The notes below the pieces were generated by a model, which searched no databases, was not told the origin of the DNA, and saw only the letters and a list, made by a program, of their open reading frames with translations. A stretch of DNA of 64,000 nt, from the NCBI GenBank assembly GCA_020912385.1, contig CP087213.1:1178001-1242000 (forward strand). The letters run 5' to 3'. This DNA comes from Neofusicoccum parvum. Taxonomy: Eukaryota; Ascomycota; Dothideomycetes; Botryosphaeriales; Botryosphaeriaceae. Position 1 is the first letter of the stretch, and each line of letters starts with the position of its first letter. Of the stretch, positions 1 to 10,580 are shown in pieces. A program made the position numbers and the translations under genes.

Positions 1-736
1 ACTTGGCCCCACCCACCGTCCTGCCGCGCCGGGCCATGGCGCCACCGGCAGGGCCGCCCTTGCCGAACGCGCCGGCGCGCTCCTCGCCCAGCACGAAGTC
101 GACGAAGCGCACGCCGGGCAGCAGCCGCACCACCTCCCACAGCAGCTTGCGGCACTGCACGTAGACGGGGAACAGCAGCGGCCGCAGGTCGCCCTCCCAC
201 TGCTTGGCGTGCTGCGTCGTCGCCGCCGCCGCCGCGCCGCTAGTGAAGGTCAGCGACCGGATCGCGCGCACCTGCGCCGGCGACAGCGCCGCCAGCCGCG
301 TCGTCAGCGCCGCCGGCCGGCACAGCTTCGTGCGGAACGGCGTGCGCGAGAACGCCAGCAGCTGCGTCTCCGCTCGCACCTGCTGGCAGCTGAGCAGCAG
401 CGCCAGGCTCGGGTACGTGCCCACCACCGCCGCGCGCGCCGCGTTGCTGCTGTTGTGCCCGGACCCGTGCTCGTCGTCGGCGGGCACGGCGCTCGACGAC
501 GACGACGACGACGACGACGAGCTCGAGGATGAGGACGAGGACGAGGATGTCGTGGACGAGGGCGACGGGTTCCTGCTGCCCTTTCTCGCCGCGCCCCCTC
601 TGCTGCTGTCGCGCGAGAGGTTCGTGTACCGTGTGTTCGGCGGCGGGAAGGTGTATTCCCAAATGAGGTTGCGTATCTCGGCAGGAAGGCCGAGCAACGA
701 CAGCCGCGATTCGCTGGCGGTTATCTCGTCGCTCAT
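1..736 (-). CDS. 2EXR-domain protein, 3' part outside window
   Basis: The reverse strand is open from an ATG at 736 down to the left edge (at least 245 codons, no stop), so this is the N-terminal part of a protein that continues outside the window. Near the N-terminus it reads LLGLPAEIRNLIWEYTF, the signature of the fungal 2EXR domain (LPxEIRxxIWxY), a degenerate F-box-like module common in filamentous ascomycetes and of unknown biochemical role. A serine-only tract made by nine TCG codons follows. Later segments with leucine and tryptophan (LLLSCQQVRAETQLLAF, QWEGDLRPLLFP) fit the usual 2EXR family layout of a 'conspicuous residue then helical body'. The plus-strand Asp-rich frame over the same DNA is a shadow of the serine tract. 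Family assignment is good; function is unknown. Confidence 0.8.
   Translation of the reverse strand, partial: MSDEITASESRLSLLGLPAEIRNLIWEYTFPPPNTRYTNLSRDSSRGGAARKGSRNPSPSSTTSSSSSSSSSSSSSSSSSSSAVPADDEHGSGHNSSNAARAAVVGTYPSLALLLSCQQVRAETQLLAFSRTPFRTKLCRPAALTTRLAALSPAQVRAIRSLTFTSGAAAAATTQHAKQWEGDLRPLLFPVYVQCRKLLWEVVRLLPGVRFVDFVLGEERAGAFGKGGPAGGAMARRGRTVGGAK
494..520. repeat. Trinucleotide microsatellite, nine CGA units
   Basis: Nine consecutive CGA units on the plus strand (TCG on minus). They encode a run of serines inside the 2EXR protein and are likely to vary in length between strains. Confidence 0.9.
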
Positions 737-2763
737 GATTGTTGTCGTGTGCAGCAAGCTTGCAGCTTGCCCTGCTGTCCGGGATGAATTGCTGGGCCAG
801 CAGATATATGGGCAAGATGCGGGGTTGTGCAATCTGGGGCGCGCGCCGGCCTAAACTCTGTTGTAGCTCGACTTCGGGATCGTACGTTGCTGAGACAGAG
901 CAATTGGGATGAATAAAGGTAGGTGGAAGGACGGCTCTAAGAAGGTAAGGTGCAAGCAGACAAGAAGCGTCTTCCAGATGTCGTAAAGAGGAATGCAGTC
1001 AAAGGATGCGGGTATCTGGACAGCAGTCTAGAGATGGACGTGGGATCGCGAAATCTGGCCGTGTACTCCAAGAGGCGGGACAGCAAGTAATAAGGGGAAG
1101 GGAAAAAATCAAGAGTTCTTGGTGGGGGAGGTGCAAGCAATGTCAAACTCTTATCTGTCTTATGAAGTCAGAGAAAGGCCCACTCAGGGAAAGAAGGCGG
1201 CGTTGGCGGGTAAAACAGTCGCAGCGGGAGGTGGCCGGGGCGCGCGGGTTGCAGCCACACAGCTCTGCGGACGCGAGCGTAGCGGGTTACGGGCTGCGGA
1301 GAAAGTGCGGGGTGATCGCTCGGATCTGCTACGTCTGGCTGGGCGTCGAGCAGGAATGCCGACACTCCTAGTGGTGGACGTGTGTTAGCTGCGCGCGTCG
1401 TAGCGTCCGCCAGCAGCTGAGCGGCCGGGTTGCTTGATGACTGAACAGCTGCAGGCCTGGCCCCGGCAGCGCGGGCAGTGGACGGGCGGGGAGAACAGCG
1501 CAGTCGCCGTCCAGATGAACCAAGAGCAGGGTTCATCTGGCCTCGCAGGCACAGTCGTAATGCTGCAGGTCAATCCCTTTCTTGCGCCGTGGCGTGGGGA
1601 TAGCGAGCAGCGAAGTCTGGGGTTGAGCTAGGGCGTACATTAGGCAAGTGCGGCGGATGATCGGACGCCCCCGCGCCCGTGGCCCTCCGCGTGCACTGCT
1701 GCCAGTTGAGGCTTGACAGCTTGACGCCTTGTGCCTCGCACGTCATTGGCCACCCCGGCCAGGCCGTACGCGATCCAGGCCCTGAGGATTTATCAGAGAG
1801 AAGCCAGCTGCTGGGACAAACGAGCGGGAGCTGGCGGCTGACAGCACGGAGAGGGGAGAAAAAGAGGGTCCGCTGTCTTATCGCGTGCTGCCTGTCTTGG
1901 CTCCGGCGTGGATGACGCTGACAGAGTGGACGTGAGTGGCAGCTGGGCATGCTGCAGACACAGAGGCACTCGTGGTGGTGGCTGCACAGGGCAGGCATAC
2001 GCAAAGCAAGGGCCAGAAATGGCCTGAGCTCAGGCACCACAGAGCAATCAAGCTCAAGCGACAACAGCAGCACCTGTCGTCCGGAACGACGGCTGGTTGG
2101 CTGCTGCCACTGGCCTTGCCGGAACCTTTAGGAACCAGCGCGTGCGATTAAGCTTTTTGTTCCCTTTTTTATTTCTGTTGATCGGAAGCGTGAGATCTTT
2201 ATTCCCTACGTTCCGGACCACTCCTTTGGTAACCTCCCTCTCATTCTCGCGGTCCGGAAGGGCACCGAGCTGCGGCCTCTGGCGCAAGTCTGGGTCGTTG
2301 AGACGCGGGGTCCCCGCTTCCGCTTCGCGCCTGGCCTGCCCCTTTGGGCGACGCTGTGCTTATCTCCATGCTCAAATCGGCCAGTCGAGCTGCGATATAG
2401 TTGTTGAGCGCGGTGAGGACCTTCTCGTCACCAGCCCTCGCTTCTCCACTGCATTGTTTTGGATGCCCGTCTGACAGGACGCAAGGCTTGATTAATGGAG
2501 CTTAAACATCTGGTCGACGCTTGAGTCTTGACCACTGGTCGCAAGGCTAGCTTCCGCTTTCGTCCGAGAGTGGAGGAGCCTGTCCGGCCTTCTCGTATCT
2601 ATCCATGAGCATTTCGGGTTGAAGCACCGTCACGCAGCAGGCGTCGTACATCTGATTCACATCCAACCATATACGCTCAATTACTTTTTATCTAACCGCC
2701 GGGTATCCAGAACCATCTAAGCACACGCCCCAAACTTTCAAACCCTTTGCTTTTCGTGTGAGC
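737..2763. other. Intergenic, no gene seen
   Basis: About 2 kb between the start of the 2EXR gene (minus) and the 3' end of the malic enzyme gene (minus). It should hold the 2EXR promoter and the malic enzyme 3' UTR. Open frames occur on both strands but show no family motif, no good splice signals and no consistent composition. I see no RNA gene or repeat. Confidence 0.6.
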
Positions 2764-4827
2764 TCACAAGTGGCTTCCGTGTGACCTCTCGGCAAGGTGA
2801 GCCAGAGCCTTGACCTCCTCTTCTACCCTGTCGACTTCGCTGAAAGGATCGTACATCCTCTCCTTGATGTACGCCTCCAAACCCGCATCATCGAGGTTGC
2901 GGAGAGCAAGCTCGCGGTCAACACCGTTCTCCTGCGCAGCGCGGATGACACCACGAGTGACGACGACACTAACGTCGCGGATGCGGCGGATGTCGGGGTA
3001 GAGCCAGCCCTGCGCCCTCTCCTCAGGAGTGAGGGACTCTGAAAGCGCAACGGCAGATGCGTAGATCATGTCTTGCGTGACGTTGACAGCCTTGGATAGG
3101 ATGGCACCAAGGCCAATACCAGGGAAGACGTACATGTTGTTGCCCTGGCCGGGAACAAGCGTCTTGCCGGCGAAGTTGACGTTGGGGAAGGGGCTGCCAC
3201 TGGCAAAGAGAACCTTGCCGTCAGTGTACTTGACAGCATCCTCGAAGTTGCACTCCGACTTCGAAGAAGGGTTGGAGAGAGGGAAGATGATGGGGTGTTC
3301 GTTCAACTGGGCCATGCGGCTGATGATCTCCTTGGTGAAAGCGCCGCCAATCGTCGACAGACCCATGAGGATAGTCGGCTTGACGAACTCGATGAGGCGG
3401 GTGAGCGACTGAATCTGCTTGCCGTTGTTATCGTCACGGGCGAAGTAGACCTTGTGCTCCGCGAGCTTGTCGCCGCGGTCGTTGGTCACAAGACCCTGAT
3501 TCTTGTTAGTTCATGTTCTACTTCAGATAGTCTGGTGTTACTCACGTTCGAGTCCACAAACCAGAACTTTCTGCGCGCCTCATCCTCAGTCAAGCCCTCC
3601 TTAATGAAGAACTCAACAATCTGCTTGGCAACACCGGTACCGGCACTTCCGGCACCAAGGAAAATGGCACGGTGGTCCCTAACGGGAATGCCAGCAGCCT
3701 TGACGGCGTTGATGAAGCCTGCAACAATGACGGCACCAGTTCCCTGGACGTCGTCGTTGAACATGGTGTAGGTATTCTGGTAGCGCTCAAGAGCCGGGAA
3801 AGGGTTCTTGAAATCCTCAAACTGGATGACAATACTGCAAGCTGTTAGTCTCGGGTCTCGATGGCGACTCGAAGTTGTACGTACCCAGGCCACCTCTCGG
3901 TGAGAGCAGCCATGAGTTCGTCCAGGAACTCCCTCTCCTCCTCGGGAGTGATCTTCTCTCTCCTGCTGCCCATGTAGAGCGGGTCTTCCCTCAAGGCCTT
4001 GTTGTTGGTACCAAGGTCCAACGTCAGAGGCAGAGTGGCATCAGGCCTGATACCAGCGCATGCCGTGTACAGCGCAAGCTTGCCAACGGGAATACCCATG
4101 CCATTTACGCCCAGGTCTCCAAGACCCAATATCCTGGAGCCGTCGGTGAGGACGGTGATCTCGACATTGTGGGGCCAATGTTGGAAGATGGCGTGGAGGT
4201 TGCCGCGGTCCGCGTAGGAGAGGTACATGCCCTCAGGCTGGGTGTAGATTTCGTGCCATTTGAGGCAGGCCTCGCCGACGGTAGGGGTATAGATCAGAGG
4301 AGTGATTTCCTGTATATTTGTGAGCCCTGGGTGTCCCTTTTCTTCCGTGATTGTGCCCGCGTACCTTGATGTTCTCGGAGAGGAGGCGGTAGAAGAGGTG
4401 GACGTTGCTCGCGCGGAGATGAGTCAAATATTGGTACTTGTCAATTGGCGTGTGCTTGGAAGCCAGAAGCTTCAGGCCTGTACCACAGTCAGAACCAGGG
4501 TCTCGGAGGGTCTCAGAAGTGTCGTTTACATCTTTGCGCCTGGATTTCGAACGACTCAACGGCCGGGGGAGTCAGGCCGTAGGTGTGGAGGTAGCGGCGC
4601 GCCTCGGGGGGGTATGACGAGTCAAAGTCGCCGTTCCTTCTCGCCCGTTAGCTTTGGATGGCGCGGCAGGCGCGGGAGAGAGCGTACGTGGTGGTGATGT
4701 GCCTGGTGGGCACAACGTGTTGCGATTGCTTGATGTTGGCGTGGGGGTACTCTTGGGCAGCAGCCATGGTGGAAGCCATTTTGCGGACGGTGGTGGGAGA
4801 CGAGGAAGAAGAAAACTTAGTTGCCAT
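2764..4827 (-). CDS. Malic enzyme (NAD(P)-dependent, decarboxylating)
   Basis: Converts malate to pyruvate and CO2 with reduction of NAD(P). Exons on the minus strand: 4827-4688, 4636-4530, 4477-4365, 4309-3885, 3834-3546, 3495-2764; all junctions keep frame and give about 601 residues, the usual length. Motifs: YTPTVGEACL (catalytic Tyr about 127), LGDLGVNGMGIPVGKLAL (catalytic Lys about 197), metal-binding QFEDF (about 266-270) and FNDDVQGTG, the dinucleotide loop FLGAGSAGTG (about 320-329), and PLSNPSSKSE. The ATG at 4827 has a good context (-3 G, +4 G). An in-frame ATG at 4875 would add MLSSALFKRRLLPSLA, which resembles a mitochondrial presequence. The region from 1 to about 45 is Ser/Thr/Lys-rich in either case. 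Cofactor choice cannot be settled by eye. Upstream, the gene is divergent from the HAM1-like gene. Confidence 0.95.
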
Positions 4828-5365
4828 TGCTAACGAGGGCAGCAGGCGGCGTTTAAAAAGAGCAGAGGAGAGCATCAGGAGGCAACGGGGGGGCCAGCAG
4901 TCACGCAACTGCCGGTGGGTATGCGAAAGGATACGCGGCGATATGGTGCGGGAAGAGTTCCCCAAGAGCGCCGCCGTCCGACACGGGCCGCCTCAGAGCT
5001 TAGATGAGGGGAGCCGTTCGCGAGCAGGGCTGGCGGGCGAAGTCGTGTGTGCGAATCAGCTTTTTGGAGCTGTTGGGCAGGCCGTCTCACAATGCGCTGC
5101 GCATTTCGTGAGCTCGCAGCCAGGGTGCGGGCCGCGACTCTGGCTGCGCTGGGAGCTGGGGGCGCGGCGTGGCTTGCGTCCCGACCTGCTCCGATGCGCT
5201 TCTCGCTGCCCGCCGCCAACTCCACTCCTCCACTCCTTGGCAGCGAGACGAAGCGCAGGCAACGGCTCTTCGTGACCGCAGTTTTCGTGGAGATGTGGGC
5301 TGTGGGCCGCCAGACCGCGCCGGCGTGCTGAAAAGTCTTTAGCCGACCGCGTATTGGACGAGAGC

Positions 5366-5372
5366 TGACTCA
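5366..5372. promoter_or_regulatory. TGACTCA, candidate Gcn4/CpcA (bZIP) site
   Basis: Exact match to the palindromic bZIP core TGACTCA in the shared promoter region of malic enzyme and the HAM1-like gene. A 7-mer can occur by chance, so binding is only inferred. Confidence 0.3.
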
Positions 5373-6216
5373 CTGCGCCGCGCCGGGCGGATGAGACGTC
5401 GGAACTGAGCAGCCCGCCTGTGACGCCGCGCTGCCCGCTGCGCGCTCGCAATACTCGCAGCAATCTCAGGCTGTCCGAACGCGAGCGTGCGCGCCCGGGT
5501 GCGCCGGGCGGCGCAGCGCCACAGACAAAATGGCGCGCGTGGAATGCGTTGAGCGAGCGCGAAGGTTCACGGCAGCAGCGGTGCGGTCCCCTGCCGCACT
5601 GACAGGGACCGGGCAGATCAGGCATTGAGATGCTCAGCAGGCGCCCAACACGCGGCACCCCTTCGGAAGATTGCGACTTTTCCTGTAAAAAAAGAAACGG
5701 ATAGAAAGCGGCCAGGCCGATCAGCGCGACGCGCACAGCCGCGGCAGCTCGGCCGCCAGACGGAGCGCTTACAAAACCCGCGTCAGGAGCAGCGCTGCCA
5801 GCACCGCGGCGCGCAGAGGCTCAACATCCCGAAGGGGTAGGTTATCACGCGCGAGCGAGCCAATGGCCGCGCCGCGCCGCGCAAGGACACGGACGCAGGA
5901 GTGGGCGGACAGCGGAACCTCCGGGAGCCACGGCGTGCTGTGCGGGCTTCTGAGGCAGAGGTCCGGGGGTGAAGCGTTGCCAGATGCGGCCCCGAGTCGA
6001 CTTGAAGAATTTCGTGGAGTCCAGACGGTGTCGCGAGTCGCGGCGTTTTCGCCCGGGCGCCAGGCTGGGCCTGCGGCTAGCGCTCCCACACTCTCCCCGC
6101 AAAATCCAGAAGATGGCAGATGCAACAGATCGGCGCTGGCGCCAAGATGCTCAAGCCACACACCAGCCGCAAACGACGTCAACAGGCAAGACGTCACCGC
6201 GACGACGCGACTCTCC

Positions 6217-6240
6217 GCCATCGCCATCGCCATCGCCATC
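6217..6240. repeat. GCCATC x4 in 5' leader
   Basis: Four perfect tandem GCCATC units ending 56 nt before the HAM1-like start codon, probably in its 5' UTR. Confidence 0.85.
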
Positions 6241-6260
6241 ACCCCTACCTTCACCTCGCC

Positions 6261-6269
6261 ATGCCCTGA
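6261..6269 (+). promoter_or_regulatory. Two-codon upstream ORF (Met-Pro-stop)
   Basis: ATG CCC TGA lies 27 nt before the stop-free start of the HAM1-like gene. If it is within the transcript, scanning ribosomes would meet it first. The transcription start is not known. Confidence 0.35.
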
Positions 6270-6296
6270 CGCGTCACGCTCCGCTCCACCTCCACC

Positions 6297-8573
6297 ATGT
6301 CGTCCTGCTTCGGCTTCCGCAAGTCGCGCGCTGAGGACCGCCAGCCGCTGCTGCCGCAGTACCGCGATGACACGGTCCTGCAGAGGGAGCTGCATCAAAA
6401 GCTGCACTCCTACCAGATGCTGCGCGCCCTCACGCAGGGATACATGCCGGCCAACGACCAGATCATCATCAATCTCCGCACTGTGCTGGCCTCCGACATC
6501 CTCAATGTCAGCGAGCACGAACTCAGCGACTCGGGCCGCCTGCTGGTCAAATTCACCAAGCAATGGCTGACCGAATTCATGGAAATGCTGCTGCACAAGA
6601 ACGGCAATGACCAGATACAGGATTTTATCTGGTTCCTGTCAAAGTCGAAGGTGTCGGTGGATGTTGATGACATCGCTGCTCGGGCCAGCAAGGCGAAAAC
6701 GAAGGCGGATACGGTTGCAGGTGAGTCCTCATCGAACAATCCAGTGCGGCATATGCTGAGCCATTGAATAGCATACAGGAGTCTCCAGACCGTCGGTTCA
6801 CTCCTGCTCACCAATTCCGACTTCCGTCTCTTCCTCTCCGATCTCAACGTTGTCGGCCGCGAAGTATTCAAAGACACCGCATTCAAGCTGTCAGACGTAG
6901 CAGAGGCAGCAGGGAAGAAGCTCGAGCCCTCTGTTGAGGAACAAAATGCACTGAAGGAACCTGGCGCAGATGCTGGACCGGCCCCTACAAACCAAGAGCT
7001 GGAGCAGGATGTCGCCGAGGTCTCAAAGGTCGTCGGCAATGGGGCCGCCCAGGTAGCCAAAGAAGCGGGACACAGCTTCACCGACCACGTCAGCGGAGAG
7101 GAAAAGGATACAATGCTGTACCGCCTGAAGCAAGCAGTCTTGAAGCTGAGGAAACGGAACGACTACTCCGACTCAGTATCGACTCTCTCGCTGTTGATCC
7201 AGCGCTATGCCATGGTATACTCTCGTGCTGTGCAGGAGACTGTGAACACCGCCCAGGATGATGTCAATGAAAATGATGCCATGGACCGAGCTGTCAAGAA
7301 CTTCTGGTCTTTCCTAACCTCTTTTGGAGATCGGAAGACCTGGGAGGAGCTGGAAAGCAAGTTCCAACGTGTCATGGAGCACAGTCAGAACGACCCGGAA
7401 TTCGAAGATCTGATGCTTGACATGGGTAATTCTCTTCAGAAACTGTTGACTGACCCTGAGTTCTTGGAGCATGCAGACGAGAAGTTCCAGGCCCTCCGTG
7501 AAAAGGCACGTGGAGTCGGCACTGACTCGTCCTTGCGCAAAGACGTGGATGAGCTCCTCGGCCAAATGCAAACAACCCTGCAAGCTGTCTATCACGACAA
7601 GGATATCGCCAAGCTCATCCGGACATCCATGCAGATTGTGCATATACTATCCCCAAAGTATCAGTACACCAATGGAGAACTGGTCACAGACGCCATCAAT
7701 GTGTTCGTGCCTCTTCTCATCCAGGCCATCCAATACCTGCCTATCCCTCGGTTGGAAGTATCCACGCCTGAGATCGATCTCCTACTGGAGAATCTGATCG
7801 TGGAACCTGGAAAGACCGTCAACAACACCTCTTTCCTCCCGTACAAGTTCCGTGTCGAGACCTACAACGATCTCGAGATCCGCAAAGCCCGTTTCCGAAC
7901 AACTTCGACCGTCTCCTCTCATGTCACTGTCAAGGTTGATGGCCTCTCGTTCCGGGCTGACGAAGTCGGCTTCTGGCTGCGCGCCCACTCCGGCCTCTTG
8001 CGCCTTGCTGACGCGGGAATCGCGTCCTTCGCACTTGATGAGCGCGGCGTTGACATCCATCTTGACCTGGAGGTCGGCCGCGAGCGCCTTGAACAGATAG
8101 TCTCCCTCAAAGCCGTTCGCGTTCACATCCACAAGCTCAACTACAAAGTACGACAAAGTAAACTTTCCTTCCTCGGCTGGTTATTCAAGCCCCTGATCCG
8201 CCCCATCATCCGCAAAGCTGTCGAAAAACAGCTCGCCAACGCCATTGCCGATACTTTGCATGCAGCCAACCGCGAGTTGGTCTTCGCGCGCGAGCGTCTT
8301 CGCGCCACGCAGATCGCCAGTCCAGACGATCTACGCACATTCTTCAAGGCCATTGCTGCCAGGCTGACGCCCGACGCCGACCCGGACGTATACACGCGCA
8401 TCGGAGTAGTGGAGCCGGGCAAGGGCATCTTCAAGGGCGTGTATGCACCCGGAAGTGTCGTCAAGCTCTGGGAGCAAGAGGCGGAGCAGGCTGCCGAACG
8501 GGTCGACGAATACCGGGAGGATGGTTGGCGCAATGAGATTTTCGATACACATACGAGGAACATGATGCAATGA
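6297..8573 (+). CDS. HAM1-like (HAM1_N/HAM1_C) lipid-binding-type protein
   Basis: Exons 6297-6720 and 6772-8573 give about 741 residues. The donor is CAG|GTGAGT; the only acceptor that keeps frame is AATAG|CATACAG, giving a 51-nt intron and the junction VA-AYRSLQTVGSLLL. The N-terminal half is helical and charged with conserved stretches (FLSDLNVVGREVF); the C-terminal half (about 480-650) is beta-rich and contains FRADEVGFWLRAHSG and FLGWLFKPLIRPIIRKAVEKQ, matching the fungal HAM1 N- and C-terminal families (named after a hyphal anastomosis mutant). The C-terminal part resembles BPI/TULIP-type lipid-binding folds, but that is an inference. No signal peptide or membrane helix is evident. This is not the nucleotide-cleaning ITPase also called HAM1. 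Exact function is unknown. Confidence 0.85.
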
Positions 8574-10580
8574 TTGAATGGTTTCAATGGATGAGGAGAA
8601 CAATCGGGGTTTCATCTGGTGCATTGGGCTGGCCGTTGGGGGGGATTTACTTATTCAAGCGCTTTGCGTCGTCAGCAGGGCAACAATGCTGCGACGTAGT
8701 ATGTACCGATTGTATGATTATGCGCCCAAGCAACAATATTCACCTGTATTCTGAACTCCCATTTATTTTCGTTTCCGCGTTCAACGGCAGTCGTGCAATC
8801 CGTTTACCGGAAAGGGAAAGAATATCACTGGCCGATATCGCAGCGACGATCAGACACCGTCAGCCCGACGCCCATGAGCACAGACGGACGTTTTTCCCAC
8901 AAAACATCGCCATGTGCCATCTCCACCGACTTCCCCGCGAAGAACCCCACAGAAGCGGGAGAAACCGGCCCTTGGCTCTTCGTTTCCCCACAAAAATTGG
9001 CGAAACACCATGAGTGCGCGCACATGGCCCCGAAGGGCCGTGTCTCAGCGATGGTTGGGGAAGAAGGAGGGGGACATCAAAGTCCGGTCGGCATGACCGG
9101 TGTTTTGGCGAAAGCAGAAAAAACGCTCCGAGCGCGAGGCGGAAGGGCACCGAGATTACCTACGGCCGTTCAGCCACGACATGCGGGTTGGACGTAAGCC
9201 AAGCTGCACGCTGGATTTCGGTGCCCTCATCCGAAAGGGGAGACAGACGTAAAATAAGTCCGTGGAGCGGAGCGGAAAACTGATTCAACTCGGGTGATTT
9301 AGGAACAGTGGTCGACGGGGTTCGGGATCCGATTGCCAGAACAGAAGAGAGCCCGTTCAGACGCCGCGCGCACGAGTTGGTTGCGTGTGAAACGCTACTG
9401 GCGAGTAGAGTAGACGGGTAAACCCGTCGGATAAAACCCTGCGCTGTAGCAAAAAGCGTCGAAGATGCCCAGATGGGAAAGAAAAAAAATGGGGAGCCGA
9501 AAAGGACCGCCACAAGTCCGGAGCGGAGCGTTGAATCTGAGTTCCGATGGAGGATGACTTCCCAGTCAGCCCTCAGCCCTTTACCGCTACGTCTCTCTCA
9601 GCCCCGACCAAGAAGACATCGCCTCCTCGTGTTCCGCCTCTCGGATCTCACCCCGGCCAACAACAATATCTTTGTTTACTCAGCTATCAAATCTGCTAAT
9701 GTATAGCTGACGTGCGCAACGCAGCGCATCCCTTGCCTTCGGGCTTTTCCTCCACTCTATTGACTACTCCTCCCGTGCCGTTCTTACGGCATGCAGCATA
9801 TGCGGTCGCCAATACCACTACTACCACGTATCCGTACATATAATATCTTACTCGCTTCTTTGACATCGGCACCGCAGAACAAAGCATATTTTCGCAAGGA
9901 TCATCGGAGGGGAGAGTCTTACACGGATCTCTCTAATCTTATTCTCTTGTAGAGCCGAAGCATGGGGGAAAAAACTCCAATCACATTCGAGTGAAACTCC
10001 GAATCCTTCTTTCCCGGTCAAACTCTCCGTGGCCCAATCTCTAATGCAGTCTTTCCAGAAAGAAAAGCATTCACAACCCAATTCAACCCCATCGTTCACA
10101 CAGAATCAACTTATCTGAGAAGAAATAGGAAAGAGAAGCGTCAAGAACGAGTGAAAGAAATAATAGCAGATGCAGAAAACAGGTCTTGTCCTACGTATCA
10201 GTGGTAGTGGTGTATCATCAAACTCGTAAAACCCGAACTGTGTGGCCTCCATTCACCATTCCTTTCCCTTGAGAACTATTCAAACCCCGAGAAAAATTCA
10301 GACGAAAAAGAACAAAAAAACCAAGAGGGCTTTAAACTCCACCGTCTCTCCGCCAGTTTGCTCCGTATAAGCCCATTATGCTACTCTAGAAGCGAAGTGA
10401 AAGCCGTTAAAATAACAAAGCAGTGCGATCGAGAAGAGTTCCCGTACCGTCAACACCAAAAGTTGAACGAAGTATCCCTATAGGAGTGAAGAAGCTCATT
10501 AAAAAAAAAAAAAAGCAAAGAAAAGTGGGCATTGAGTCTGCTATCAATACCCACAGCGGTGACATACCAAGGTTCCTTGT
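8574..10580. other. Convergent intergenic region, no gene seen
   Basis: 2 kb between the 3' ends of the HAM1-like gene (plus) and the sterol glucosyltransferase gene (minus). It is relatively AT-rich toward 9.8-10.5 kb with a 14-nt A run at 10501-10514. Short frames lack motifs or splice support. It probably holds two 3' UTRs and terminators. Confidence 0.6.

Larger units (their letters stand above)
4828..6296. promoter_or_regulatory. Divergent intergenic region, malic enzyme / HAM1-like
   Basis: 1.47 kb between two divergently transcribed genes, so it should contain both promoters and 5' leaders. It holds a perfect TGACTCA (5366-5372), an inverted CCAAT box (ATTGG about 5353), a GCCATC repeat and a two-codon upstream ORF near the HAM1-like start. 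I see no protein-coding gene. Confidence 0.55.

Noticed and set aside
204..854. Plus-strand 216-codon frame with a long Asp/Glu run
   Set aside because: It is the reverse reading of the serine tract of the 2EXR gene; only the minus strand shows a family motif.
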